Source: Streptomyces canus
GTDB lineage: Bacteria; Actinomycetota; Actinomycetes; Streptomycetales; Streptomycetaceae
Direction: 5' to 3'
Length of the DNA stretch: 60,123 nt
Assembly (NCBI RefSeq): GCF_001514145.1
Contig: NZ_KQ948687.1
Span: 1-60,123, forward strand
The notes beneath the pieces were generated by a model. The model saw nothing but the letters and a program-made list of their open reading frames with translations, was not told the DNA's origin and did not search any database. Positions 35,581 to 44,479 of this stretch are shown one piece after another (position 1 is the first letter of the stretch; each line of letters starts with the position of its first letter). The position numbers and the translations under genes are program-made.

Positions 35581-36782
35581 ATGCACGCCGTACTGCACGC
35601 ACTGTCGATCACCGGCTCCATGACCTGGGAGATCACCTGGGCCCTGATCCTGGGCTTCGCGCTGTCCGCAGTCGTCCAGGCCGTGGTCCGAAAGTCCACC
35701 GTCGTCTCCCTGCTCGGCGACGCCGGGCTTCGCACCCTTGCCGTCGCCGCAGGCCTGGGAGCTGCGTCCTCGTCCTGCTCCTACGCCGCGGTGGCGCTGG
35801 CCCGCTCGCTGTTCCGCGAGGGCGCGAACTTCACCGCCGCGATGGCCTTCGAGATCGCCTCCACCAATCTCGTCGTCGAGCTCGGCGTCATTCTCGCGCT
35901 GCTGATGGGCTGGCAGTTCACCGCCGCCGAATTCGTCGGCGGCCCCATCATGATCATCCTGCTGGCCGCTCTGTTCCGGCTGTTCCTGCGCGACAGGCTC
36001 CTGCGTCAGGCCCGCGAGCATGCAGAACAGGGGCTGGCCGGGTCGATGGAGGCCACGCCGCGATGGACATGTCCGTCCAGCGCCAAGGCTCCTTCATCCG
36101 CTGGCTCCTCTCCCGTGAGGGCTTCACCGGCGGCTCCGGCGGCCGCTCCTCCGCCGCGCTCGCCGCGGCGCCACCAGCCACGTATTCGTCATGGAATGGG
36201 CGGCGATACTGCGCGACCTCGTCCTCGGCCTGCTCATCGCCGGCGCCATCGCTGCATGGGTCCCGGATTCGTTCTGGCGCACCTTCTTCTTCGACGGCCA
36301 CCCGCTCGCCGCCAAACTGTGGGGCCCATCGTCGGCCCGCTGTGGCCGTCGCCTCGTTTGTGTGCTCCATCGGCAACGTGCCGCTGGCGGTAGTGCTGTG
36401 GAAGGGCGGCATCAGCTTCGGCGGCGTGGTGGCGTTCATCTTCGCCGACCTGTTTATCCTGCCGATCCTCAACATCTACCGGAAGTACTACGGCGCCAAA
36501 ACAGCCGCCTTCCTTCTCGGCACCTTCGTGGAATTCGCCTTCGGCGGCCTCGGCCTGATCCCCGACCTGGCCGACGCGAAGGTCCCCATGGAAGGCATCA
36601 GCTGGAACTACACCACCTGGCTCAACATCGTCTTCCTCCTCCTCGCCGCCGTGCTCCTGGTGCGGTTCTGGCGGACCGGCGGCATGGCCATGCTCCGCAC
36701 GATGGGCGGCTCACCCGACACCGGCCACGACCACGCCGACCACATGCACCACGGAGCGGACCCCCAGGGCGGACACCACTGA
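35581..36782 (+). pseudogene. permease (ArsP/UPF0718 type), several frameshifts
   Basis: The parts GSMTWEITWALILGFALSAV, FEIASTNLVVELGVILALL, VAFIFADLFILPILNIYRK and WLNIVFLLLAAVLLVRFWR belong to one two-module permease of the PF03773 group, which moves metal or metalloid compounds. The frame is lost near 36055, again within 36120-36185, near 36330 (C missing in GGCCC) and near 36346 (G missing in CTGTGG). Apart from these, identity to the family is high up to the stop, and the His-rich C terminus (HDHADHMHHG) is intact. Because all losses are single bases in runs, these could be read errors. ATG 35581 has GAGGAAGG upstream. Confidence 0.7.
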
Positions 36783-37090
36783 GGGCTCATTCACGGACAA
36801 CGGACAAGACAAAACCCTGTCCATAACTTCGGCTCACCCGCCCACCCCCGCAGCAGCGCAGGAGCATCGGTTCCGGCAGCGTCCGCGTCACAGCCCATGC
36901 CTTCCACCCAGCCCGCCCGTCGGCAAACCGAGTGCGCGTAAGCACCCGACTGACCAACCGACCTCGGCAGGTCATGCCGGACCCCGTGTCGTACGGTCTG
37001 GCGTCGCGCTCGCCCCACCGTCCGCAACGGATCTCACCGAACCCGGCGGCGCCACCAGTACGGCCGAGAGATCTGAACCCACACCGGGAA
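36783..37090. other. gap without a gene
   Basis: No convincing frame on either strand. It separates the permease and the convergent desaturase gene. Confidence 0.45.
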
Positions 37091-38209
37091 TCAGGCGGCG
37101 ACGAGCTCCCGCTCGCGCTCCGGCGTATTGACCTTGGTCTTCTTGTTCGGCAGCGACAGCCGGAAGACCTTGTGCCACGCGGAGAACACCTGCTTGGGCA
37201 GCGGGCCGGTGACGTACTCCAGCTCGTACTTCTCGAACAGCGCGCGCACCTTCACCGCGACCTCGGCGTACCGGTTGCTCGGCAGGTCCGGGAACAGGTG
37301 GTGCTCGATCTGGTGCGAGAGGTTGCCGGTCATGAAGTGCATGGCCTTGCTGCCGCTGATGTTCGCCGAGCCCATCATCTGGCGCAGGTACCACTGGCCG
37401 CGTGTCTCGCCCTTGATGGAGCGTCGCTCGAAGACCTGCACGCCCTCGGGGAAGTGCCCGCACATGATCACCGAGTGGGACCAGATGTTGCGGACCAGGT
37501 TCGCGGTGAACGTGGCGGCGAGCGTGGGGAGGAACGACGGCCCCGACAGCAGTGGGTGGATCACGTAGTCCTTGAGCACCTGCTTGCGGATCTTGCGGCC
37601 CACGGCCTTGGCCCGCGCGCGGAACTCCGGGTTCTTGCGGCGGCGCTTGTGCAGGTTCTTGCCGAGCTCCAGGTCGTAGGCGGCGATGCCGTACTCGAAG
37701 AAGCAGGCGTTGATGAAGTTCCACAGCGGCTGGCCGAGGTGGATCGGGTGCCACCTCTGGTCCTCGTCGACGCGCATGATGCCGTAACCGAGGTCGTTGT
37801 CCTTGCCGATCACGTTGGTGTACGTGTGGTGCAGCTCGTTGTGCGAGTGCTTCCACTGCTCGGACGGCGAGACGTGATCCCACTCCCAGGTGGTGGAGTG
37901 GATCTTCGGGTCCCGCATCCAGTCCCACTGGCCGTGCAGGATGTTGTGGCCGATCTCCATGTTGTCCATGATCTTCGCGACGGAGAGCCCGGCGGTGCCG
38001 AGCAGCCACGCGGGCGGGAAGATCGAGAACAGCAGTACGCCCCTGCTGACCAGCTCGAGCTTGCGCTGCGCCGAGATGACCTTACGGATGTAGGCGGCGT
38101 CCTTCTCGCCGCGGCCGGTGATCACCTCGTCGCGGATCGCGTCCAGCTCGCGGCCCAGCTCCTCGATCTGCTGCGCGGTCAGGTGGGCGGTGGGGTCGAT
38201 GGCGGTCAA
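37091..38209 (-). CDS. fatty acid desaturase (acyl-CoA/acyl-lipid)
   Basis: A membrane di-iron desaturase of 372 residues that introduces a double bond into acyl chains. Three histidine boxes are complete: GHNILHGQW (87-95), HSHNELHHTYTN (121-132) and HQIEHHLFPDLPSN (299-312). Two hydrophobic blocks (about 55-80 and 225-250) form the hairpins. The last box with Q-I-E-H-H is typical of front-end or DesA3-like delta-9 enzymes. Its electron donor is surely the ferredoxin-type reductase encoded only 7 bp upstream on the same strand. DesA3-type enzymes work with such Rieske-independent reductases in mycobacteria. Confidence 0.92.
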   Translation of the reverse strand: MTAIDPTAHLTAQQIEELGRELDAIRDEVITGRGEKDAAYIRKVISAQRKLELVSRGVLLFSIFPPAWLLGTAGLSVAKIMDNMEIGHNILHGQWDWMRDPKIHSTTWEWDHVSPSEQWKHSHNELHHTYTNVIGKDNDLGYGIMRVDEDQRWHPIHLGQPLWNFINACFFEYGIAAYDLELGKNLHKRRRKNPEFRARAKAVGRKIRKQVLKDYVIHPLLSGPSFLPTLAATFTANLVRNIWSHSVIMCGHFPEGVQVFERRSIKGETRGQWYLRQMMGSANISGSKAMHFMTGNLSHQIEHHLFPDLPSNRYAEVAVKVRALFEKYELEYVTGPLPKQVFSAWHKVFRLSLPNKKTKVNTPERERELVAA

Positions 38210-38216
38210 GGTGCTC

Positions 38217-39272
38217 CTACCGTTCGATGTCGCAGGGGCCCGCCGCGGCGGACACGCAGGTCTGGATGAGGACGCCCGGTTCGGCCTCGGTGATCTCGCC
38301 GGTGCGCAGGTCGCGAACGGCGCCCGCCTTGAGCGGTGTGACGCAGCCGAAGCAGATGCCCATGCGGCACCCGGAGGGCATGAGTACGCCGGCCTCCTCG
38401 CCGATGTCCAGCAACGGCGTGGCGCCGTCCGCGTCGACGGTCTTGCCGGTGGCGCTGAACGTGACCTCGCCGCCGTCGCCGGCGACGACGATGCTGGGGC
38501 GGAAGCGTTCGGTGTGCAGGCGCTCTTGGACGCCGTGCTCGCTCCAGTGCTTCTCGGCGGCGTCGAGCAGGCCCGCGGGCCCGCAGGCCCAGGTCTCGCG
38601 CTCGGCCCAGTCGGGCACGAGTTCGTCGAGACGGGCGATGTCGAGCATACCGTCCGTGTCGGTGTGCACCTCGGTGAGCCGCAGCCTCTTGTCCGCGACC
38701 AGGTCGTGCAGTTCGTTGCGGAAGATCACGTCTTGCGGCTGTGGCGCGCAATGGACCATGACGACGTCGTCGAACTCGGTGTCGCGCAGCATGCCCATCA
38801 CGGGCGTGATGCCGCTGCCGGCCGTCAGGTAGAGCACTTTGGCGGGCTTGGCCTGCGGCAGCACGAAGTCACCGGTCGGCTGGTCGAGCTGGATCAGCGT
38901 GCCCGGTTTCGCCCCGCGGACCAGGTGGTTGCTGACCTTGCCGTCCGGGATCGCCTTCACGGTGATCGTGACGCGGCCGTCCTGCCGGTTTGTCGGCGAA
39001 GTGAGGGAGTAGGCACGCCACAGGCGCACTCCGTCGACGTCGACCCCGATCCGCACGTACTGACCGGCTGTGTGGCCGCGCCAGCCCCGTCCCGGTCTGA
39101 TCACGATGGTCGCGGCGTCCCCCGTCTCGGGGTGCACGGCCTCGATGCGCCCCCGTAGGTCAGCGCCCGCACGCAGCGGGCTGACCAGGTCGAGGTAGTC
39201 CGACGGCAGCAGCGGCGTCGTGACCATCTCCAGCAGTTTCCACGCCCTGCTGCGGAGCGCTGTACTCGTCAT
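38217..39272 (-). CDS. ferredoxin-type NAD(P)H reductase, desaturase partner
   Basis: A 351-residue reductase that combines an FAD-binding (RAYSLTSPT, 87-95), an NAD-binding (YLTAGSGITPVMGMLRD, 148-164) and a plant-type [2Fe-2S] domain at the C terminus (Cys302, Cys307, Cys310 in PSGCRMGICFGC and Cys339). It passes electrons from NAD(P)H through the flavin to the cluster and then to the desaturase, like Mycobacterium Rv3230c for DesA3. Both genes are almost overlapping, so this is one unit. It starts divergently from a PucR-type regulator with a palindrome between the starts. Confidence 0.92.
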   Translation of the reverse strand: MTSTALRSRAWKLLEMVTTPLLPSDYLDLVSPLRAGADLRGRIEAVHPETGDAATIVIRPGRGWRGHTAGQYVRIGVDVDGVRLWRAYSLTSPTNRQDGRVTITVKAIPDGKVSNHLVRGAKPGTLIQLDQPTGDFVLPQAKPAKVLYLTAGSGITPVMGMLRDTEFDDVVMVHCAPQPQDVIFRNELHDLVADKRLRLTEVHTDTDGMLDIARLDELVPDWAERETWACGPAGLLDAAEKHWSEHGVQERLHTERFRPSIVVAGDGGEVTFSATGKTVDADGATPLLDIGEEAGVLMPSGCRMGICFGCVTPLKAGAVRDLRTGEITEAEPGVLIQTCVSAAAGPCDIER

Positions 39273-39303
39273 GACTCCAGCTTGCTGCGCCTCAAGGCGT
39301 AAA

Positions 39304-39319
39304 GTCCTGACCGCAGGAC
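39304..39319. promoter_or_regulatory. operator-like palindrome, reductase/PucR
   Basis: GTCCTGACCGCAGGAC is a perfect 6-bp inverted repeat with 4-base spacer inside the 87-bp divergent region. It is probably bound by the PucR-type regulator encoded next to it. Confidence 0.55.
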
Positions 39320-39359
39320 GTAAATCTGGCTGGCTGAATTGTTCGCAGGGAATAGAAAC

Positions 39360-40499
39360 GTGAGCCATGCAATCCGGAGGGCCAGCGAACTGGCCCTGGA
39401 TGAGACGACGGTCACCGCACTCCGGGCCGCGCTGAAGAGCACCGCCGACGAGGTCGTCCAGGCGATCATCGACGAGGTCCCTCCCTACGCCAACGCCCTG
39501 TCGGGCCACATGGGCGCCACCATCCGCCGAGCCGTCCGCACCGCTCTGGGACACTACCTGGACCTCGCGAGCGGGAACGCCACCGGCGGCGACGCCGGTG
39601 ACGCAGCCTATGAGCTCGGCCGCGGCGAGGTGCGCGACGGCCGCTCGATGGACGCCCTGCTCAGCGCCTACCGCGTCGGCGCCCGCGTGGCCTGGCGATG
39701 CCTGGCAGCTGGTGCCGTACCCGCAGGTCTGCCCGCCGCGGAGGTCGCCAAGTTCGCCGAGCTGACCTTCGCCTACATCGACGAACTCTCCGCCGCGAGC
39801 GCCGCGGGCCACGCCGACGAACTGGCCGCCCGGGGCAGGGACCAGGAGCGCCACCTGGAACACCTGGCCCGCGACCTCCTCGCCGGCGCGAGCCCGGACG
39901 TGCTGCTGGCCTCTGCTCAACGGGCCGGGTGGCAGCCTCCGGTTTCGCTGACCGCGGTCCTGCTGCCCGCCGCCCAGGCCCGGCCTGCCTACCGCGCGCT
40001 CGACCCGAGCACCCTCGTCCTCGACGATCTGCCGGACGCCACCGGCGCGCTGCTCGTCCCCGATGCCGACCGATCACATCTCTTGCGGCAGCTGACCGAC
40101 CGCACCGCCGTGGTCGGCCCGGCCCGGCCATGGACGCGTGCCTCCGCCTCGTACGCACGAGCCGTACGCGCGCGCTTGCTCTCCTCTGATATTCGCGACA
40201 CCGAGGACCATCTGCCCGAGCTGGTGCTGAGCGCCGACGTGGACGCGTTCGCAGACCTGCGTGCCCGAGCCCTCGCACCGTTGCGGACCTTGCCTGTCGC
40301 GACCGCACGGCGGCTGGAGGAGACGTTGCGGGAATGGCTGCTGCACCAGGGCAGACGAGACGAGGTGGCGGCGGCGTTGTTCGTCCATCCTCAGACCGTC
40401 CGGTACCGGATGTCGCAGCTGCGGGAGCTGTTTCCGGATCTCGCATCGCCACACCGGGTCCTTGAACTGACGCTGGCGGTCGGTCTTCGGGGCGGCTGA
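39360..40499 (+). CDS. PucR/CdaR-type regulator of the desaturase operon
   Basis: A 379-residue regulator. The N-terminal helical region (ETTVTALRAALKSTADEVVQ and SMDALLSAYRVGARVAWR) resembles RsbRD-type or PucR sensory domains, a GGDEF-like middle part follows, and the C-terminal HTH is LHQGRRDEVAAALFVHPQTV then RYRMSQLRELFPD (about 341-370). The N-terminal region is characteristic of actinobacterial regulators that sit next to DesA3-like desaturases. The start GTG 39360 has AGGGA upstream; a TTG at 39339 is less likely. It probably senses membrane lipid composition; this is an inference. Confidence 0.86.
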   Translation: MSHAIRRASELALDETTVTALRAALKSTADEVVQAIIDEVPPYANALSGHMGATIRRAVRTALGHYLDLASGNATGGDAGDAAYELGRGEVRDGRSMDALLSAYRVGARVAWRCLAAGAVPAGLPAAEVAKFAELTFAYIDELSAASAAGHADELAARGRDQERHLEHLARDLLAGASPDVLLASAQRAGWQPPVSLTAVLLPAAQARPAYRALDPSTLVLDDLPDATGALLVPDADRSHLLRQLTDRTAVVGPARPWTRASASYARAVRARLLSSDIRDTEDHLPELVLSADVDAFADLRARALAPLRTLPVATARRLEETLREWLLHQGRRDEVAAALFVHPQTVRYRMSQLRELFPDLASPHRVLELTLAVGLRGG

Positions 40500-40661
40500 C
40501 GCGTACTTCGACCCTCGTCTACGACCGCGTCCGGCAGCTGCCGCCAGCGGGCGGTGCGCACACCGCTGGACGGTGTGCCGCCCCCCAGCCCAGGTGACGT
40601 GCGACGGCACGGAGGCCCCTTCCCTCACTCAACGTTTTCCCCGGTGGCTGCCTGGTCCGGC

Positions 40662-40990
40662 TGTGGTGCGATGGAACGCAGCCAGTCGCATTGCGCGGCA
40701 ACGTACTTCTCGACGGCCTGGCCGAGGTTCTGCAGCGTGATACCTGTAGGCGACCTGGAGCGCGTGCGGGGCTCCGAGCGCGGCACTCTCGGCACAGGCG
40801 CCGACGCGATCCCGGCAGATAACCTGAACTCCCGGGCGGGCCGCCAACCACGCTGCCAAGGATCCGCCTCGTGTCCCGGCAGGACGTCGATGGGCCGACG
40901 GCGTTCGCCGTCCGTGATCACGGTGGCGTACGAGTGGCCGCGCGAGGTGGCGAAGTCGTCCACCCCGAGTACGGCCTTGGGGACCAACGG
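40662..40990 (-). mobile_element. ISL3 transposase fragment
   Basis: Pieces of an ISL3 transposase occur in three frames: AVLGVDDFATSRGHSYATVI with the first catalytic Asp pair, then LAARPGVQVICRDRVGACAE, then NLGQAVEKYVAAQCDWL. Each would be contiguous in an intact protein. Both ends are missing. It is the second ISL3 remnant of the window. Confidence 0.7.
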
Positions 40991-41029
40991 AAAGGCCAGT
41001 ACCGGTGGATTGAGCTTGGTGCGAGACGG

Positions 41030-41272
41030 TCAGGCTACGGTGCCGGCGGCCGTCAGGAGGGCCTGCCGGAGCTGGTCGAGGCCCCACGCCTCGGCCGGAC
41101 CGTGCGGAGTGCGACAGATCCAGCAGGACTCGGCTTCGGCCTGCTCGACGAGCACCCGGGTGGTGAACTCCGCGGTGCTCAGATGGGTATCGTCCAGGGG
41201 CCGCCGCACTCGCTCCTCGCCGAGCTGGTGGTAAGGGCAGTCCGGCACGACCACGCGAGCTGCTTGCCGCAC
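41030..41272 (-). CDS. hypothetical protein, 80 aa
   Basis: A short GTG-started frame with a coding-like composition but no clear ribosome site. Recognisable patterns are VVVPDCPYHQLGEERV and ESCWICRTPHGPAEAWGLDQ, with three cysteines. I do not recognise the family; a small metal-binding or regulatory protein is possible, but it could also be the end of a decayed gene. It ends right beside the ISL3 debris. Confidence 0.4.
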   Translation of the reverse strand: MRQAARVVVPDCPYHQLGEERVRRPLDDTHLSTAEFTTRVLVEQAEAESCWICRTPHGPAEAWGLDQLRQALLTAAGTVA

Positions 41273-41314
41273 CCGGGGCGTGAACGGTGATCCGGCAGGG
41301 TGGTCGGGTCGCGA

Positions 41315-41707
41315 TCAGGCCTGTCCAGGTTGCCGCAGGCCCTGGAGGAGCAAGTCGATCAAGCGGCGGGGGTCGTAGCGGGGGTCGTCGTCGCGCCCGA
41401 TGCAGAGGTTGCCGACGCCGCGCATCAGTTCGTAGGGCTGGATGCCTGGCCTGATGTCGCCGGCCTCGACCGCGGAGTCGAGCAGTTGGGCACTCACGGG
41501 CTCCAAGCGGTCGACGAGGTAGGCGCGCAGCGTGGCGAAGCGGTCGCCGTCGGACTGCAGGGCGTCGGCGAGTCCGTGCTTGGTGGCCAGAAAGTCGACG
41601 AAGAGGTCGATCCACTGGCGCAGTGCGTCGAATGAGGAGTCGGCACTGGCCAGCAGAGGGGGGCCGGCCTCGGCGCATGCCTCGATCTGGGGGTGGTAGA
41701 CCTCCAT
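41315..41707 (-). pseudogene. TetR-family regulator, C-terminal part only
   Basis: The frame VYHPQIEACAEAGPPLLASA and LRQWIDLFVDFLATKHGLAD, then PYELMRGVGNLCIGRDDDP is the ligand-binding half of a TetR protein. The DNA-binding domain is missing; upstream sequence (41710-41870) is not TetR-like. Either the N terminus was lost by deletion or the ORF acts as a non-DNA-binding fragment; the former is more likely. Confidence 0.65.
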
Positions 41708-41874
41708 GTCCTAGACAGGCGGTGAGCGAGCGGGGCCGGCCGGGACCGGCGGGTGCCGGGTGAGAAGACGATCACTCTCCAGGAAGGACACGCCGACGGA
41801 CGGAAGGCGCTCAGACACCGAAGACTGACGGGCCGACCCCGCCACAGATGATGCTGATGCATCTTCTTCGTTGT

Positions 41875-41890
41875 TGCAAGTTATTCGCAA
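41875..41890 (+). promoter_or_regulatory. Nur-like nickel operator
   Basis: TGCAAGTTATTCGCAA, i.e. TGCAA-N5-TCGCAA, matches the Nur box described for Streptomyces sodF promoters (tGCaA-n5-ttGCaA) with one mismatch. It lies 56 bp upstream of the superoxide dismutase start, a position suited to block its promoter when nickel is present. Confidence 0.55.
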
Positions 41891-41945
41891 TAGAGGCATA
41901 GGCTGTGTCCCGGACGATCACTCACCCGGAAAGGGGACGTGCCTG

Positions 41946-42554
41946 ATGGGCACCTACGCGCTTCCCGACCTGCCCTACGACTACGCCGCGCTGGAGCCGG
42001 CCATCACCGGGCAGATCCTGGAACTGCACCACGCCAAACACCACGCCGCCTACGTCAAGGGCGCCAACGACACCCTCGAGCAGCTCGCCGAGATCCGCGA
42101 CAAGGACCAGATCACGCCCACCGGCCTGGTCGGACTGCAGAAGACCTATGCCTTCAACCTCTCCGGCCACGTCCTGCACTCGATCTTCTGGCAGAACCTC
42201 TCCCCGGACGGCGGCGACCGTCCCGACGGCGTCCTCGCTGACGCCATCGACGAACACCTCGGCGGCTTCGAGCAGTTCAAGAAGCAGCTCACCGTCGCGA
42301 CCGCGTCCGTGCAGGGCTCCGGCTGGGGCGTGCTGGCCTGGGAGCCCCTCGGCAAGCGCCTGATCGTCGAGCAGGTTTACGACCATCACGGCAACGTCGG
42401 CCAGGGCAGCACCCCGCTGCTGGTCTTCGATGCCTGGGAGCACGCCTACTACCTGCAGTACAAGAACGTCCGCCCCGACTACGTCACCAAGCTGTGGGAC
42501 CTGGTCAACTGGGAAGACGTCACCACCCGCTACACCGCAGCAGCAGGCGCCTGA
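41946..42554 (+). CDS. sodF: Fe/Mn superoxide dismutase
   Basis: A cytoplasmic superoxide dismutase of 202 residues that converts superoxide to peroxide and oxygen. Metal ligands are His28 (ELHHAKHH), His78 (GHVLHSIFW), Asp162 and His166 (FDAWEHAYYLQYKN). The N-terminal segment YALPDLPYDYAALEP and the length are typical of the Streptomyces SodF type. AAGGGGA precedes the ATG. In Streptomyces the iron enzyme is repressed by Nur when nickel is available and the nickel enzyme takes over; the Nur-like box here fits that scheme. A hairpin follows the gene. Fe or Mn preference cannot be settled by eye. Confidence 0.92.
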   Translation: MGTYALPDLPYDYAALEPAITGQILELHHAKHHAAYVKGANDTLEQLAEIRDKDQITPTGLVGLQKTYAFNLSGHVLHSIFWQNLSPDGGDRPDGVLADAIDEHLGGFEQFKKQLTVATASVQGSGWGVLAWEPLGKRLIVEQVYDHHGNVGQGSTPLLVFDAWEHAYYLQYKNVRPDYVTKLWDLVNWEDVTTRYTAAAGA

Positions 42555-42573
42555 GCAGCACCACCCAGCCACC

Positions 42574-42609
42574 AGCGGGCCGCGGAGCCGCCGCGCTTCC
42601 CGGCCCGCG
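42574..42609. terminator. terminator-like hairpin after sodF
   Basis: An 8-bp inverted repeat (gcgggccg at 42575-42582 with cggcccgc at 42601-42608) 20 bp past the stop. Weak T-tract; Streptomyces-style terminator. Confidence 0.6.
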
Positions 42610-42804
42610 CTCTGCGTCGTCGCCCAATGTCCGGAGAACTAGAGCCGAAAACCAGACCACGACTGCCGACTGGGTCAGATCAATCCACCCGTTGTCTTCT
42701 TCACGGTCCCGCCAGAGGGCTGCTGGCCTCCGGGCCCGGCATGAATGGTGCCCCCTGTCGAACGGATGACCTGGAGGGTGTCACCGGGCTCGAGAGGCTC
42801 CGTT

Positions 42805-42950
42805 GGAGATGGCGACTTCCTCGGCCTGGACGTCGGCAAGACGAACCATCACGGCACGGACTCACCCCGGTCGGCGAGAAGGTCTTCGACAAGCAACTGC
42901 CGAACATCGAACCGAAACTGCGGGACCCACCATGCCAGGGCCGCCAACGG
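42805..42950 (+). mobile_element. IS110 transposase N-terminal remnant
   Basis: The frames DFLGLDVGKTNHHGT and then LTPVGEKVFDKQLPNIEPKL are the N-terminal RuvC-like start of IS110 transposases, in two reading frames joined by one indel. The catalytic C-terminal domain with the serine is absent, so this is debris. Confidence 0.7.
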
Positions 42951-43059
42951 TGCGGCGACTCGGACGGGTCCTGCGGCTCGCCTTGGAAGACGTCCTGGAC
43001 CCGGTCCGTGCCCGGGACGGCGGACCGGCACGAGGAAGTGGCCGACGGCTGGTGCCGCA

Positions 43060-43311
43060 TCAGGCAACGTTCACCCGGTTGACGACCGAGCGCGGGAGTT
43101 CGTCGGCGGCGTGCTCGTTCCGCCAGATGATGTAGCGGCGGAACACGCTGCCCTGCGCTTCGTGGGTGGCGTGGTCGGTGCCATCGAGTGCGAAGTAGCC
43201 CAGGGTGGTGAACTGGGCCTCTATACGGTTGAGCCGGGAGCCGTTGGTCGGGGTGTAGACGAGGGGTCCCAGCGATCTGGCCTGGCTGTCCAGCTCAGCG
43301 GGGAACTTCAC
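43060..43311 (-). mobile_element. IS630 transposase C-terminal remnant
   Basis: The minus frame contains YTPTNGSRLNRIEAQFTTLG, the LNRIE part of the IS630 DDE motif with its final Glu, then IIWRNEHAADELPRSVVNRV. Only the C-terminal third exists. It faces the IS110 remnant and abuts an SDR scrap. Confidence 0.75.
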
Positions 43312-43429
43312 CCTGTCGACCAGTGCCGGGCTTGCCGGCCCTGCGAGTCACAGGAACTCGCTCCGGTAAGTCGAGGCCAACTCGGACGCGCGGCGGCGGC
43401 GCTCCGCGAGGTCGTCCTCCGACAGGAGC

Positions 43430-43602
43430 GGCGGCGCCGACGGCACCGCACTCGTCCCCGTCGACGACTTCGCCATCCCCCGCAACGCCACCCCGACGAG
43501 ATCGCCGCCTTCATCCTCTTCGTCGCCTCGGACCAGGCACGCTTCGCCACCGGCTCAGAAATGGTCGCCGACGGCGGCTTCACCCTCGGCCCCCTCGCCT
43601 GA
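43430..43602 (+). pseudogene. SDR C-terminal remnant
   Basis: The frame HPDEIAAFILFVASDQARFA then TGSEMVADGGFTLGPLA is the end of a short-chain dehydrogenase, preceded in another frame by GTALVPVDDFAIPRNA. N-terminal and catalytic parts are missing. Confidence 0.65.
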
Positions 43603-43670
43603 CACACCGCCGAGCGATGCCTCATGACAAGGCGAACGCTGCCTGATGCGGCACCAGGCCGATTCGTAGC

Positions 43671-43718
43671 GGGGCCCGGTGGTTTGGAGGCGCAGGTTCC
43701 ACTGCTTCACCGGGCCCC
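43671..43718. repeat. 11-bp perfect inverted repeat
   Basis: Arms ggggcccggtg (43671-43681) and caccgggcccc (43708-43718) separated by 26 bases. It may be a terminal repeat scar of an element or a weak terminator; no gene ends directly before it. Confidence 0.7.
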
Positions 43719-43786
43719 AGATGAGGCCCGGTTCCCGGGAGGGTGGTAACTACCGTGTTTGCCCGATGAGATGTCGCGATCCGGGA

Positions 43787-43828
43787 CATGGCTGTGGGCT
43801 CCGGATACATCCGGAGCCCACAGCCATG
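43787..43828. terminator. 20-bp perfect hairpin, terminator
   Basis: The arms catggctgtgggctccggat (43787-43806) and atccggagcccacagccatg (43809-43828) are perfectly complementary with a 2-base loop. It lies 18 bp after the stop of the small hydrophobic protein gene (minus strand) and ends that transcript. Confidence 0.9.
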
Positions 43829-43846
43829 GCGCTGATGAGTAGCGGG

Positions 43847-44017
43847 TTACCAGCGATACCAGCGGCCCTTGCGGCCGCCCGTGCCGGCGGAGCGCATGAC
43901 GAAGCCCAGCAGCCAGACGACCAGCACGATGACCGCGAGCCACCACAGTGCCTTCAGCGCGAAACCCGCGCCGAAGAGGATCAGAGCCAGCAGAAGAACG
44001 ACAAGCAGGGGAACCAT
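43847..44017 (-). CDS. small hydrophobic protein, 56 aa
   Basis: The minus strand encodes MVPLLVVLLLALILFGAGFA followed by LKALWWLAVIVLVVWLLGFV, two membrane segments, and a basic tail ending RKGRWYRW. Such short hydrophobic proteins are common in Streptomyces, often stress-induced and under sigma-B type factors. GGAGG lies at the correct distance before the ATG, and a strong hairpin follows the stop. The nearby stress-sigma module makes a stress-response link plausible, but its function is unknown. Confidence 0.85.
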   Translation of the reverse strand: MVPLLVVLLLALILFGAGFALKALWWLAVIVLVVWLLGFVMRSAGTGGRKGRWYRW

Positions 44018-44339
44018 AGTTATCAACCTCCGCCGCTCCTCGTGCCCGGCGAATCCGAGAACATACGCTCGATTTCCCTGGTTTCTCCACCGCTCATGCG
44101 GGCACTGGACTCAGTTTCTCCACGACGTTCACCTCACCGCGGGGACCGGATTGAACGCAGCGTGGCTGCCGGCACCGGCGGGAGGTGACACGTTCGACGC
44201 CCTTCTGGCGCACGTCCGACGAGCCCGCGGGTCTGCTGCGGTCCACCCGATCGGCGCAGCCTGGTGGCTGGAGGGCGGGGCACTGGCACGGTAGGCCCCG
44301 GGGCGTGTTCCTCCTGCCGCGCCGCTGGGCTGGGCGGGA

Positions 44340-44376
44340 CGGTGCCGCAGCCATCCCCGAGTCGGCTGCGGCACCG
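44340..44376. terminator. 13-bp hairpin
   Basis: A 13-bp perfect stem (44340-44352 with 44364-44376) and an 11-base loop, downstream of the STAS pseudogene on its strand. Confidence 0.7.
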
Positions 44377-44479
44377 ACCTGGCCGCCCGACTGCGCCTGT
44401 ACGGACCGTGAGGTGTGAGCGTGGACGCGGGGGCCACCCGGCACAACAAGGGTTGGGCCTACAGCCCTTGGAGGCTCTT

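Noticed and set aside
36932..38269. 445-residue plus-strand frame opposite the desaturase
   Set aside because: Three histidine boxes on the other strand show which frame is real; this one has none.
41030..41272. WhiB-like iron-sulfur regulator
   Set aside because: Only three cysteines and not in the WhiB pattern (C-x29-C-x2-C-x5-C).
43671..43718. attachment site or IS end
   Set aside because: The inverted repeat is clear but no adjacent transposase or duplicated target could be assigned, so it is only listed as a repeat.
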